Shown here: piece after piece, positions 16,039 through 25,989 of the stretch
Numbering within the stretch: the stretch's first letter is position 1
Layout of the letters: every line of letters begins with the position of its first letter
From: Candidatus Uhrbacteria bacterium
Lineage (GTDB): Bacteria; Patescibacteriota; Patescibacteriia; UBA9934; GWF2-40-263
Reading direction: 5' to 3'
Assembly (NCBI GenBank): GCA_013204385.1
Contig: JABMNY010000037.1
Location: forward strand, 1-44,119
Length of the DNA stretch: 44,119 bases
The notes under the pieces: generated by a model
Told to the model about the DNA's origin: nothing
Database searches by the model: none
The model's input: only the letters and a program-made list of their open reading frames with translations
Position numbers and translations under genes: made by a program

Positions 16039-18357
16039 CTAGTAGCCGAGTCCGTTGATGATGAAGGTCGCTCCTTCGTCGCTGGAGCTTGTATCGGCTC
16101 CGTAGGCTCCGACAATCAAGTCTGTACTTGTGTCCGAAGTCAAGGAGGCAGCAGTCAGGCAAAAGCCCAGATGATCTGAGCTCGTTCCACGGAGAATGAA
16201 GTCCGCGGTGGAGAGTGCGATGGTTCCTGGGGTGAGCGGACCGTAGAGGAGGTAGGTTGCTCCAGCATTGGTTCCAGCCGAATCGTTTTCGCTCGCTCCA
16301 ATGACGAGATCCATCGATCCGTCATTATTGAAGTCTCCGGACGCGAGTGCATTTCCGGTTTCTGAGACGGCGGCTTCGCCCGTCAACTTCACATCCGCGT
16401 CAGCAAGACTGATATCAGCAGATAGTGGTCCAAACACGACATACACCGCGCCCGCTCCACTTCCTCCAGAGTCCTCACCAAGTGCACTCACGATGAGATC
16501 CATCGATCCGTCATCGTTGAGATCCTCCACACGGAGTGAGGCTCCAGATCCATCATACGCGGTTTCGCCCGTCAACTTCACATCTGCGTCAGCAAGACTG
16601 ATATCAGCAGACAGTGGTCCGAATACGACATACGCCGCGCCCGAGCTACTTCCTCCCGAGTCCTCACCGGTCGCACCAACGACGAGATCCATGACCCCGT
16701 CGTTACTCAGATCTCCCACGAAGAGGGAAGAGCTCAAGGAGTCCCCCGTTGCTTCACCTGTGATCTTCACATCAGTATCTGCAAGGTCCAAATCTCCAGA
16801 GAGCGGACCGAACACGACATACACCGCGCCCGCTGAACTTCCGCCAGAGTCTTCACTCATGGCTCCAATGACGAGATCCATGACCCCATCATTGTTGAGA
16901 TCCTCTACGAAGAGGGAAGTCCCAAAGACATCCTCAGCTGCTTCGCCCGTGATCTTCACATCAGCATCAGCAAGGCTCAAATCCCCAGAAGCGAGCGGAC
17001 CGAACACGACATACACCGCGCCCGCGCCGTTTCCTCCAGAATCTTCGCCCGTTGCCCCGATGACAAGATCCATGACCCCATCGTCGTTGAGATCCCCTAC
17101 GAAGAGGGAAATTCCAGCTCGATCGTCCGTTGCTTCTCCTGTGAGCTTCATGTTCGCGGAAGAGAGATCAGACGATGAGGAGATGGGTCCAAAGAAGACA
17201 TAGGCAGCTCCTGCATCATTTCCTCCGTCATCGTCGCGCGGGGCTCCGACAACGAGATCTAGGATCCCATCATCATTGAGGTCTCCTGAGGCAAGAGCGG
17301 AGCCAGACTGGTCACTACCAGATTCACCTGTGAGTTCGTAATCTGCGGTACTGCTAGCAACATCGCCCGACAGTTCACATGCGTCGCGCGAGTCGTTACA
17401 GTTGTCATCGATGTCGTTGTTGCAGACTTCGGAGGCGTCTGGATTGACGGCCATGTTGGTGTCATCGCAGTCGTCTGCGAGTTCTACGTACCCTGCCGGA
17501 GGAGCGCAATCGCTCACAGAGTCAGATGCGTCACCGTATCCATCACTGTCCGCGTCGCGGTACCAGGTGAGCTCCACCGTGTCCGTATCAGTTTCTCCGT
17601 TGCAGTTATTGTCGATCTCGTCGTTGCAGATCTCTCTGGCATCAGGATTCACGTTGGTATTGCCGTCGTCGCAGTCCGTACTGTTTTCGACGTACCCTTC
17701 TGGGTTCTCAACACAGGTGTCGAGGATGTTGTCTGCGTCGCCGAAGCCATCCGCATCCACATCTGCGTACCAGGTCAGAGACCCATCCGCATCGTCGACA
17801 ATCCCATTGCAGTCTTGGTCGATGCCATCGTCGCAAATCTCCGTCCCTTCCGGGTTGGAGTTTGCGTCGAGGTCATTGCAGTCGAGATCGTTCTCCACGT
17901 ACCCGTCAGGCTCTGCACACTGCGTGAGGGTTCGATCAGGGTTGCCGTAGGAGTCCGCGTCTGCGTCTGCGTACCAGGTGGGGATGTTCTCGTCGTCCAC
18001 GCCACCGTCACAGTTGTCGTCAATACCGTTGCAGGTTTCCACAGCGTCCGGATTCACGAACTCATTGGTGTCGTTGCAGTCGCCGTTGTGGTCGACGTAG
18101 CCAGCAGGGGCAGAGCAGGCAGATTCTTGTGTCTCACCGCCATACCCGTCTTGGTCCACATCGTTGTACCAAGTCAGGGGACCGTTCACAGAGGAATCGA
18201 TGTCATCGCAGTCAGCTCCTCCACAGTAGCTGGAGGAGCGAGCGTGACCATCGCTGTCAAAGTCACACACAGAAGCCTTCAGATCTTCACTGATGAGGTT
18301 GCAGCCAGTCAGAAAGACCAACAGGAGCAACTTCAGGCTCACTTGGAGTACACGCAT
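16039..18357 (-). CDS. Secreted lipoprotein with MopE-like Cys/Asp-rich putative metal-binding repeats and FG-GAP (integrin-alpha-like) repeats
   Basis: Lipobox LVFLTGC; repeated ..DCDD.N..VNPDA.E.CN.IDDNC.G..D.......WY.DAD.DGYG..; then about 7 GDLNDDGVMDLVIGA repeats. SD AGGAG upstream on the minus strand. Confidence 0.9.
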   Translation of the reverse strand: MRVLQVSLKLLLLVFLTGCNLISEDLKASVCDFDSDGHARSSSYCGGADCDDIDSSVNGPLTWYNDVDQDGYGGETQESACSAPAGYVDHNGDCNDTNEFVNPDAVETCNGIDDNCDGGVDDENIPTWYADADADSYGNPDRTLTQCAEPDGYVENDLDCNDLDANSNPEGTEICDDGIDQDCNGIVDDADGSLTWYADVDADGFGDADNILDTCVENPEGYVENSTDCDDGNTNVNPDAREICNDEIDNNCNGETDTDTVELTWYRDADSDGYGDASDSVSDCAPPAGYVELADDCDDTNMAVNPDASEVCNNDIDDNCNDSRDACELSGDVASSTADYELTGESGSDQSGSALASGDLNDDGILDLVVGAPRDDDGGNDAGAAYVFFGPISSSSDLSSANMKLTGEATDDRAGISLFVGDLNDDGVMDLVIGATGEDSGGNGAGAVYVVFGPLASGDLSLADADVKITGEAAEDVFGTSLFVEDLNNDGVMDLVIGAMSEDSGGSSAGAVYVVFGPLSGDLDLADTDVKITGEATGDSLSSSLFVGDLSNDGVMDLVVGATGEDSGGSSSGAAYVVFGPLSADISLADADVKLTGETAYDGSGASLRVEDLNDDGSMDLIVSALGEDSGGSGAGAVYVVFGPLSADISLADADVKLTGEAAVSETGNALASGDFNNDGSMDLVIGASENDSAGTNAGATYLLYGPLTPGTIALSTADFILRGTSSDHLGFCLTAASLTSDTSTDLIVGAYGADTSSSDEGATFIINGLGY

Positions 18358-18418
18358 GGGATCATCTCCTGTTTAGAGGGAAGGGAATGGAAGTTTGTTT
18401 GAGAAAGAACGATGAGCA

Positions 18419-18447
18419 ATCTTCGCTCAAAATAAGGATTTTGTCAA
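18419..18447 (-). promoter_or_regulatory. Sigma70-like promoter TTGACA-17-GAAGAT for the minus-strand lipoprotein gene
   Basis: + strand TGTCAA at 18442-18447 and ATCTTC at 18419-18424, 17-bp spacer. Confidence 0.5.
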
Positions 18448-18519
18448 TTCTGGTGAGAGGAAGCTTTTCAGGAGAAACAGTTGCAAAATAGCCCGTTTTT
18501 CCCTAAACTACGTTCCGAT

Positions 18520-21192
18520 ATGGCAAAACAAGATATCCCTAAGGCCTACGAAGCCAAAGAATACGAAGATTCTCTCTATTCCGCTTGGGAAAAGAGCGGA
18601 TTTTTTAATCCAGACAATCTGTCAGGTGAACCATTTTCCATCATGATGCCTCCACCAAACGTGACAGGTGTCCTTCATTTAGGACATGCCCTTGAGAATA
18701 CCCTCATGGACAGCATGATTCGCTATCAGCGCATGCGGGGACGTAAAGCCCTCCTGCTTCCTGGAACAGATCATGCGGCGGTGGCAACACAGGCGCGTGT
18801 AGAAAAGAATTTGATGGAGCAGGGAATTGCGAATCCTCGTGAGCACTATGGTCGCGAGAAATTGTTGGAACTCATCCGAGCGTATTCCGAAGAGTCAAAA
18901 GCAACGATTCTTTCTCAGATTAAAAAACTTGGAACCAGTGCAGATTGGTCACGACTTGCGTACACGTTTGATGAACAGCGCTCTCGTGCTGTAAATGAGA
19001 TGTTTGTTCGCATGTATCACGATGGTCTGATCTATCGTGGATATCGTGTGGTGAACTGGTCTGTGAAAGGGCAGTCAACGTGTAGTGATGATGAATTGGT
19101 GTATGTTGATCGAGCTTCTAAGCTTTATACGTTCAAGTATTCAAAAGAACTTCCATTTACGATTGCGACCACACGACCTGAAACAAAGTTAGGAGATACT
19201 GCTATCGCGGTGCATCCAAGTGACGAACGGTACAAACAGTATGTAGGTCAGGTGTTTGATGTGGAGTTTGGGGGGAATCAGTTGAAACTTCACGTGATTG
19301 AAGATGAGCACGTTGATCCAACATTTGGAACAGGAGCATTGGGTGTAACGCCGGCTCATAGTCCTATCGATTTTGAAATGTACGAGCGACAGAAAGCGCT
19401 TGGAAATGATATCGGGTTGATTCAGGTTGTGGGGGTAGATGGACTCATGACTCAAGTTGCAGGAACGGCTTACGTAGGAAAAACGGTGGAGGAGGCGAGA
19501 GAATTGGTTGTTGCAATGTTACGTGAAAAAAATCTTTTGGTGAGTGAAGAAGAGATTGAGCAGAGTGTGGGAACATCAGACCGGTTTGGAGACATTGTTG
19601 AAGCAATCCCAATGACGCAATGGTTTGTTGCGGTAAATAAAGAAATTCCAGGACGTGGCAAGACACTTAAGGAACTCATGAAAGAAGCCGTTGCGGTCGG
19701 ACATAACGGGGATAGAGATCAAAAAGTTGAAATTACTCCAGAACGATTTGAGAACAGTTACTATCAATGGATCGATAACCTTCGGGACTGGTGTATTTCT
19801 CGCCAGATCTGGTGGGGACACCGTATTCCGGTTTGGTACAAGGGAGCGGAGGTCTTTTGTGGGGAACATCCTCCAGAGGTGCAGGGATGGACACAAGACG
19901 CCGACACGCTTGATACGTGGTTTAGTTCAGGAACATGGACGTTCTCGACACTCGGTTGGCCCGATACGGATACAGATTTTGAAACATTTCACCCAACAAG
20001 CTGGATGCAGATGGGATATGAGATTTTGTTTTTTTGGATGGCCCGTATGATTCTCATGAGTACCTATGCACTTGATCAAATTCCGTTTAAGCAGGTGTAC
20101 ATCCATGGAATGTTACGTGATAAAAACGGACAGAAGTTTTCAAAGTCTCTTGGAAACGGAATCGATCCTCTCGATGTGATTGAAGCGTATAGTGCAGATG
20201 CCTTGCGTTACAGTCTTGTTACTGGAGTGACACCCGGAAACGATTCTCGTTTTTACGAAGAGAAGGTTGAAGCGGCTCAGCGACTCGTGAATAAACTTTG
20301 GAATATTTCTCGGTTTATTTTAACGAGTGTCGAGACGATTGAACACGGAAAAGCCTTTAAAGAACTTACTCCAACGACGCTTGCAGATCGATGGATTCTT
20401 TCACGACTCGTGCGTTTAGAAGAAGAAGTTTCAGAACACATGCAGACGGCTGATTTTTCCCAAGCAAGTGAGAAACTTCGTGAGTTTACCTGGAATGATT
20501 TTGCTGACTGGTATCTTGAGGCATCGAAGTCCCAACGGAGTGACGAATCAACAAAGACATCAACGGATGCGATCCTTGTGTATGTGTTAGAACATCTTTT
20601 GACGTACTGGCATCCAATCATGCCCTTTGTCACCGAGCAGATTTGGTCTTATTTTGTTGATGAAGAATTGTTGATGGCACACGCCTGGCCTGTGATGCGC
20701 ATGATTGATTTGGATCTGGATGCCGAAAAAGAGATGGTACAGCTACAAGCACTCATTGGAGCTATTCGAACGATTCGTTCAGAAAATAATGTTGCACCAA
20801 AACAAAAGGTGAATGTTGTTATTATTGGGGGGGTTGTTTTGAATGAAGATGAGGAGAGATCAAAGTTTATCAAAGCGTTGGCGGGAGTTAATGATTTAAA
20901 TTCTGCGGATGTATTGGGTGATACAATTAATGTTGCATCTACAGTTGTTGGAAGTATGCAAGTTTGTGTCTCGCTTGAAGGATTGGTTGATAAGGAAGCG
21001 GAGCAGGTAAAGCTTTCCAAGCAGTATGAAGAGACGCTTGTTTACATTAAGAGCCTCGAGGGGAAACTTGCCAATGAGACGTTTGTTTCTAAGGCTCCTG
21101 AACACGTTGTCGCGGGAATGAAACAAAATCTTGCGGATGCTCAGAAAAAGGCTTTGACGATTAATGAACAATTAACCTCCATGGGTCTATGA
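18520..21192 (+). CDS. valS: Valyl-tRNA synthetase
   Basis: PPPNVTGVLHLGHALENTLMD (HIGH), KNGQKFSKSLGNGIDP (KMSKS-like), C-terminal coiled coil. ATG at 18520 preferred over the TTG at 18481. Confidence 0.97.
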   Translation: MAKQDIPKAYEAKEYEDSLYSAWEKSGFFNPDNLSGEPFSIMMPPPNVTGVLHLGHALENTLMDSMIRYQRMRGRKALLLPGTDHAAVATQARVEKNLMEQGIANPREHYGREKLLELIRAYSEESKATILSQIKKLGTSADWSRLAYTFDEQRSRAVNEMFVRMYHDGLIYRGYRVVNWSVKGQSTCSDDELVYVDRASKLYTFKYSKELPFTIATTRPETKLGDTAIAVHPSDERYKQYVGQVFDVEFGGNQLKLHVIEDEHVDPTFGTGALGVTPAHSPIDFEMYERQKALGNDIGLIQVVGVDGLMTQVAGTAYVGKTVEEARELVVAMLREKNLLVSEEEIEQSVGTSDRFGDIVEAIPMTQWFVAVNKEIPGRGKTLKELMKEAVAVGHNGDRDQKVEITPERFENSYYQWIDNLRDWCISRQIWWGHRIPVWYKGAEVFCGEHPPEVQGWTQDADTLDTWFSSGTWTFSTLGWPDTDTDFETFHPTSWMQMGYEILFFWMARMILMSTYALDQIPFKQVYIHGMLRDKNGQKFSKSLGNGIDPLDVIEAYSADALRYSLVTGVTPGNDSRFYEEKVEAAQRLVNKLWNISRFILTSVETIEHGKAFKELTPTTLADRWILSRLVRLEEEVSEHMQTADFSQASEKLREFTWNDFADWYLEASKSQRSDESTKTSTDAILVYVLEHLLTYWHPIMPFVTEQIWSYFVDEELLMAHAWPVMRMIDLDLDAEKEMVQLQALIGAIRTIRSENNVAPKQKVNVVIIGGVVLNEDEERSKFIKALAGVNDLNSADVLGDTINVASTVVGSMQVCVSLEGLVDKEAEQVKLSKQYEETLVYIKSLEGKLANETFVSKAPEHVVAGMKQNLADAQKKALTINEQLTSMGL

Positions 21193-22229
21193 GTGTTCCT
21201 TCAGTGAATCAGTTTCTTTTTGCTGGAGTCATTCTTGTTGTTGCATGGGGGCTTTCGACGGTTGTTGTTGAGGTGTTGAAACGTTCAAGATTTTTAACAA
21301 CAAAAACGAAGACAACAATTGACGATGAAGTACTCCGTCTTATGCGACGGCCGTTACATCTAGGGTTTCAATTAATAGGGATCTTCATTTCTGCACAATA
21401 TTTGTTTCCAGATCTTTCGTATAAAGAATATGGATATAGTGACTTAATGCCGGTTCTTTTGATTATTTGGATTGCATATCTCGCAAATCGACTCATTCGA
21501 GGTCTCATGAATTGGAAAGAAGATGAGACTCAGAAAGAGCAGGGGGGTGGAATTCGACGTGGAACGTTTGGGTTTTTAAACACGATTATCAGTCTTCTTG
21601 TTTGGGGTGTTGCGTTCACATTCATGTTGAATCAACTTGGGGTGGATGTGACGGCGCTTATTGCAGGACTCGGAATTGCTGGTATTGCCGTTGCTCTTGC
21701 GCTTCAAAATACATTGTCTGGATTATTCTCTGCAATTGGACTTGCGCTTGATCGTCCAATCAGACAAGGAGATTATATTCGCCTTGAAGATGGAATCGAA
21801 GGTTTCGTTGAAGATATTTCTATGCGTTCGACTCGGATACGTACGTTTGAAAATACTCTGGTGATTGTTCCAAATGGAAAGTTAACGGAGATGATTCTTA
21901 CGAATATGTTTCTTCCTGGACAGGAAACAATTCTGAAGATTCCACTCGGTGTAAGTTATTCTGCTGATCTCGAACTTGTGGAAACAGTCATTATTGAAGT
22001 GGCAAAAGAAATACTGGCAAATCATGATTCCATAGGGTCGAAAGATCCATTCGTTCGCTTTCAGGCATTTGGAGATTCTGCGATCGAACTTAAAGTATTC
22101 TTAACCATCAAGCAGTTTCTGGATCAATATATGATTAAGCATGACTTTATCAAAGCACTTCATATACGCTTTAACGAAGAAGGGATTGAAATTCCATTTC
22201 CTCAAATGCGTGTTCATTTGAAAAAATAG
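21189..22229 (+). CDS. MscS-family mechanosensitive ion channel
   Basis: VTALIAGLGIAGIAVALALQNTLSGLFSAIGLALDRPIRQGDYIRLEDGIEGFVEDISMRSTRIRTFENTLVIVPNGKL; ATGA overlap with valS. Confidence 0.95.
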   Translation: MSVPSVNQFLFAGVILVVAWGLSTVVVEVLKRSRFLTTKTKTTIDDEVLRLMRRPLHLGFQLIGIFISAQYLFPDLSYKEYGYSDLMPVLLIIWIAYLANRLIRGLMNWKEDETQKEQGGGIRRGTFGFLNTIISLLVWGVAFTFMLNQLGVDVTALIAGLGIAGIAVALALQNTLSGLFSAIGLALDRPIRQGDYIRLEDGIEGFVEDISMRSTRIRTFENTLVIVPNGKLTEMILTNMFLPGQETILKIPLGVSYSADLELVETVIIEVAKEILANHDSIGSKDPFVRFQAFGDSAIELKVFLTIKQFLDQYMIKHDFIKALHIRFNEEGIEIPFPQMRVHLKK

Positions 22230-22231
22230 AT

Positions 22232-23938
22232 ATGTACGCAATTCAAGACGCAAAGACACAGGTGATACAAGCAATTAAGCAGGCAGCTCCAAAAGGGTTT
22301 GTGCCTGTTCTTGAAGATCTCGAAACACCTCCTGATGCACAACTCGGAGATGTGGCCTTTCCGTGTTTTACGCTCGCCAAGAAACTGAAACGGAATCCAC
22401 ATGAGATTGCCGTTGAACTTGCGGCATCCATTGGACCAAAGGGATTCATTGGGGAGGTGAAAGCCGTTGGGCCTTATGTGAATGTCACGTATGACACCCA
22501 GATGTTTGGGGAAGCGGTGATGAAAGAGATGCAAGAGTTAGGTGATGAATATGGGACCTCTGATGTAGGGGAGGATAAACGGATCATGGTGGAATTCGCG
22601 AATCTCAACTCACATAAAGATGTGCATATTGGGCATCTAAGGAATTTATTTGTGGGACAGGCTGTTGTGAACATGCTTAAAGCAACAGGGTACGATGTCG
22701 TGCCCGTTGCGTATATCAATGATCTTGGGCTGCATGTCGCAAAGTCTGTTTGGTGCATGAAGAAGTATCATGAAGGAGAGGAGGTTGCAGAGGAAGATCA
22801 AATCGCTTTTTTACGTGACGTCTATGTTGAAGCAAATAAAAAACTTGAAGAGCAACCCGCGTTAAGTGCGCAGGTTTCAGATGTGTTTCATTATCTTGAG
22901 GATGGTCGTGGGGACGAAGTGGCCTTATGGAAAGAAACACGAAGTTGGTCCATTGATTACTTGAAGGAAGTGTATACTGAGCTTGGACTCACACTCAGTC
23001 ATTGGTATTTTGAGAGTGAGGTGATTGGAAAAACAAAGAAAATTATTGAAGAGTTGATCACTAAGGGGATTGTAAAAGAGTCTCAAGGAGCTTGGATTGT
23101 GGATTTAGAGGAGCAAAAATTGGGAGTAAATTTGCTCATTAAATCCGATGGGAGACTGTTGTACAATGCAAAAGATCTCGGACTCGCATTAAAAAAAGAA
23201 GAAGATTATCATCCAACGCGTTCCATTTATGTCGTGGATGAGAGACAATCTCATGCGCTCCAGCAATTATTTGCAACCTTAAAACTCATGGGGTTTGAGC
23301 GAGAGTTACAACATTTATCGTATGAGTTCGTCACGCTTGAGGGGGGAGCTATGGCCGCACGCACAGGGAATGTGATTCGGTACGAGGATCTTCGAGATGA
23401 ATTACTCAAAGAAGCTCGTCAAGAAACGCTCGCACGTCACGCAGATTGGTCAAAAAAGAAAATCGAAAAAGTTGCACAGGCGGTTGCGTTCTCTGCGATG
23501 CGATTTGGAATGCTCAAGCAGGATACAGGTAAGAAAATCGTATTCAATCTTCAAGAGGCGCTGTCATTTGAGGGGTATACTGGTCCATATCTTCTGTACA
23601 CGCATGCGCGTATTCAGAGTTTGAAAAAGAAGGCAGGCAGAAAAAAACCAACCTGGACAGCAAAAACACTCTCAGCACAAAGCGAACATCAATTGATTCT
23701 TGCTCTTGCTCAGTACCCAGAAGTGTTGTTTGAGACCGCCCAGAAACTTCAACCCGCCATGCTCTCTCAATATCTATTTCATCTTGCAAAAACGTTCTCT
23801 GAGTTCTATGCAAGTATCCCCATACTTGCGCAGGAAGGGGCTGGGCTTTCTGAACGACTTGCTTTAGTACGTTGTGTAGGAAGTGTTCTTCATCATGGTC
23901 TGACTGTTCTCGGGATTGAGACTGTTGATGAAATGTAG
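22232..23938 (+). CDS. argS: Arginyl-tRNA synthetase
   Basis: VEFANLNSHKDVHIGHLRNLFVGQAVVNMLKATGYDV; YVVDERQSHALQQLFATLKLMGF; C-terminal DALR-like anticodon-binding region. Confidence 0.97.
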   Translation: MYAIQDAKTQVIQAIKQAAPKGFVPVLEDLETPPDAQLGDVAFPCFTLAKKLKRNPHEIAVELAASIGPKGFIGEVKAVGPYVNVTYDTQMFGEAVMKEMQELGDEYGTSDVGEDKRIMVEFANLNSHKDVHIGHLRNLFVGQAVVNMLKATGYDVVPVAYINDLGLHVAKSVWCMKKYHEGEEVAEEDQIAFLRDVYVEANKKLEEQPALSAQVSDVFHYLEDGRGDEVALWKETRSWSIDYLKEVYTELGLTLSHWYFESEVIGKTKKIIEELITKGIVKESQGAWIVDLEEQKLGVNLLIKSDGRLLYNAKDLGLALKKEEDYHPTRSIYVVDERQSHALQQLFATLKLMGFERELQHLSYEFVTLEGGAMAARTGNVIRYEDLRDELLKEARQETLARHADWSKKKIEKVAQAVAFSAMRFGMLKQDTGKKIVFNLQEALSFEGYTGPYLLYTHARIQSLKKKAGRKKPTWTAKTLSAQSEHQLILALAQYPEVLFETAQKLQPAMLSQYLFHLAKTFSEFYASIPILAQEGAGLSERLALVRCVGSVLHHGLTVLGIETVDEM

Positions 23939-23941
23939 ATA

Positions 23942-24069
23942 AAGATCTCTGGAAAAGCGCGTCTTTTCGTTTCACGGGCGCCCGCTGATCCCGTTCTCCC
24001 TACGTTTGAGTAGGGTTCACGGTCTCAGCAGCCCGTTCAACGAAAATCCATCACTTTTTCAGAGATCTT
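23942..24069 (+). repeat. Interrupted-palindrome intergenic element, copy B (130-bp family)
   Basis: Termini AAGATCTCTG...CAGAGATCTT are perfectly inverted; core matches copies A and C. Confidence 0.95.
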
Positions 24070-24078
24070 ATAAATAAG

Positions 24079-24106
24079 TTGACCAGGAGGGCCTAACTGA
24101 TAAGAT
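24079..24106 (+). promoter_or_regulatory. Sigma70-like promoter TTGACC-16-TAAGAT upstream of bactofilin
   Basis: Hexamers at 24079-24084 and 24101-24106, ATG at 24122; the promoter lies downstream of repeat copy B. Confidence 0.45.
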
Positions 24107-24121
24107 CCAAAGAAATCATCT

Positions 24122-24523
24122 ATGTTTAAGGATAAAAGTAAGAATGCTATGCCAAGTTCATCAAGTAATGAAACAATCATTGCTCAGGGAGTTCGTGTTG
24201 AGGGGGATTTTCAGTCACAGGGAGATGTTGTAATCGACGGAGAGGTTGTTGGTTCTGTTGTGACACAAAGCTCTCTTCATGTAGGAGAATCTGCAAAAAT
24301 TCATGCAGATGTGAAGGCAGCAAATGCGGTGATTGCGGGAGAAATCATCGGAAACGTCGTTGTAGGAGAAATGCTGGAACTGCTTTCTACGTCTCATGTA
24401 CAAGGCGATATTACAACGGAGCGAATTTCCGTAGCCGCTGGTGCTCGTATTAACGGACAAATTCGTATGGAAAGTAAGCAGAAAGGATCATCTGTCCAAG
24501 CCAAAGACGAGGATACAAAATAG
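24122..24523 (+). CDS. Bactofilin-family polymer-forming protein
   Basis: TIIAQGVRVEGDFQSQGDVVIDGEVVGSVVTQSSLHVGESAKIHADVKAANAVIAGEIIGNV, beta-helical bactofilin repeats. Confidence 0.93.
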   Translation: MFKDKSKNAMPSSSSNETIIAQGVRVEGDFQSQGDVVIDGEVVGSVVTQSSLHVGESAKIHADVKAANAVIAGEIIGNVVVGEMLELLSTSHVQGDITTERISVAAGARINGQIRMESKQKGSSVQAKDEDTK

Positions 24524-24528
24524 TCTGT

Positions 24529-25266
24529 ATGTATTGCTATCTCTATGATGAATACATTCAGGAGAACAAGCGGTTTGAACGAGAACTTTTAAAAATAGAG
24601 AATCGTTTAACGGACCTTGGGATCGCAGGAAAGGTATCTCGCCTTGCCTTGTTTCGAAATGCCGAGGAAATGATTCGAGATGAAATTGATCACGGTGTCT
24701 CGACGATTGTTGTTGTCGGAAATGATGAGACGGTCAGAAAAGTCATCGATGTCGTTGCAGATAATGATGTCGTATTGGGGATCATTCCAATTGGTCCTGG
24801 AAATGAACTTGCGCGCATGATGGGAGTTCCAGAGGGAGTTGAGGCGTGTGAGGTTCTTTCAGCACGTCGTGTTGAGAAGATTGATGTGGGAACCGTAAAT
24901 GGTCGTCGCTTTATCACGGGAGTAACCATGCCTAATTTTCGTGCAGAGATTACCTGTGAAGATAAGTTCCGTGTGACCTCTGTTGCGCGTCAGGCTGCAC
25001 TTGAGATTCGAAATCTGACAGACTTAACGGATCCACGTGATGGTCAATTTGAGGCGGTGATCAGTGCGGCAGTGAAAACAGGGTGGGGAATCTTTGGAAA
25101 GACACAAATAAAGGAAAGCATCCTTCCACTTTCTTCTATGGCGATTCGTAGTGAATTGCCAATATCCTTGTTTGTTGATGGAGAAGAGATGAAATCAACA
25201 CGATTTGATATCGGAATCGAACCACTGCTTTTGAAGGTCATTACTGGAAAGACAAGAGTATTTTAG
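24529..25266 (+). CDS. Diacylglycerol kinase catalytic-domain-like protein
   Basis: TIVVVGNDETVRKVIDVVADNDVVLGIIPIGPGNELARMMGVP resembles the GGDGT...P.GTGNDFAR signature. Confidence 0.78.
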   Translation: MYCYLYDEYIQENKRFERELLKIENRLTDLGIAGKVSRLALFRNAEEMIRDEIDHGVSTIVVVGNDETVRKVIDVVADNDVVLGIIPIGPGNELARMMGVPEGVEACEVLSARRVEKIDVGTVNGRRFITGVTMPNFRAEITCEDKFRVTSVARQAALEIRNLTDLTDPRDGQFEAVISAAVKTGWGIFGKTQIKESILPLSSMAIRSELPISLFVDGEEMKSTRFDIGIEPLLLKVITGKTRVF

Positions 25267-25324
25267 CGGAAGGATTGATCTTTTTTTCTGGATCTTGTAT
25301 GATCCTCACGGAAAAAAGGGACAC

Positions 25325-25411
25325 GCGCGGGTGGTGAAATTGGTATACACGCCAGCTTGAGGGGCTGGTGGTCGCAAGACCGTGGAGGTTCAAGTCCTCT
25401 CTCGCGCACCA
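25325..25411 (+). tRNA. tRNA-Leu(GAG), CCA encoded
   Basis: GCGCGGG...CTCGCGC acceptor; anticodon arm CCAGC-TTGAGGG-GCTGG; long variable arm (class II); 3' ACCA. Confidence 0.95.
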
Positions 25412-25455
25412 CAAAAAACAGGCTCATTGAGCGTGTTTTTTGTTTGTGTAGAGAA

Positions 25456-25484
25456 TTGACGAGAATCGTCCTTTTGATTACCCT
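25456..25484 (+). promoter_or_regulatory. Sigma70-like promoter TTGACG-17-TACCCT
   Basis: Hexamers at 25456-25461 and 25479-25484; downstream SD GGAGGTG and ATG at 25514. Confidence 0.45.
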
Positions 25485-25513
25485 GGCTCAGGCACATACA
25501 CGGAGGTGCATTC

Positions 25514-25939
25514 ATGGGCGATCTCGCAGGACTCATTCGAGCGGTTGACCACGTCGGTTTCCCCTCACATCATGACGACTGGATTGAGATCCAGGCTTTT
25601 TGGGAAAGTCTGGAAATGACATGTTCGATCAAAGAGATTGAGGATGAGGACTACGATCACGCGGGGAAGGGTCCTCGACTCCAAGTGTTCTCTGGAGCTC
25701 AACTTCTGGTCTCCTACTTCATCACGAATCTCCCGGCTGGAAGCATTCGGCGAAGCATGCGCTCGCAACATCTCGGATTGACCATGTGTCCCCCCGCACT
25801 CGACGCAGTACGTACGCATCCCAACTTCGATCGAGAGACCCCTTGGGGAATGAGCAATACCAGCATCTTCTTGCGTGGTCCCTACGGACTTCATGTCGAA
25901 CTCGTCACGACCGATCCCGGCTACCACGCCGACGCCTAG
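25514..25939 (+). CDS. VOC/glyoxalase-fold-like small protein
   Basis: AVDHVGFPSHHDDWIEIQAFWESLEM...SQHLGLTM...SIFLRGPYGLHVELVTTDPG; strong SD cggaggtgcattcATG. Confidence 0.62.
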   Translation: MGDLAGLIRAVDHVGFPSHHDDWIEIQAFWESLEMTCSIKEIEDEDYDHAGKGPRLQVFSGAQLLVSYFITNLPAGSIRRSMRSQHLGLTMCPPALDAVRTHPNFDRETPWGMSNTSIFLRGPYGLHVELVTTDPGYHADA

Positions 25940-25960
25940 CGCAATCTTGCGCTTTTTCTT
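25937..25960 (+). terminator. Rho-independent terminator after VOC-like gene
   Basis: AGCGCAA-tc-TTGCGCTTTTTC. Confidence 0.75.
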
Positions 25961-25989
25961 TTTGATAAGATTCTGTAGGGTGAAGAGGT

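Noticed and set aside
16268-17203. 311-aa plus-strand ORF (and 17402-17950, 17815-18402) antisense to the FG-GAP/MopE gene
   Set aside because: Low-complexity SPxSLRSPTKRE repeats mirror the real protein's repeats; GC-rich antisense frames are open by chance.
18481-18519. TTG start of valS in the ORF track
   Set aside because: The ATG at 18520 starts a typical ValS N-terminus (MAKQDIPKAYEAKEYEDSLY).
18520-18560. T-box leader near valS linked to tRNA-Val or to the palindrome element
   Set aside because: No T-box core sequence seen upstream of valS, and the palindrome copies are not upstream of valS or argS.
23942-24069. Palindrome copies as ordinary rho-independent terminators
   Set aside because: Too long (~130 bp), conserved in loop sequence across three loci, and no consistent T-run directly after a simple stem.
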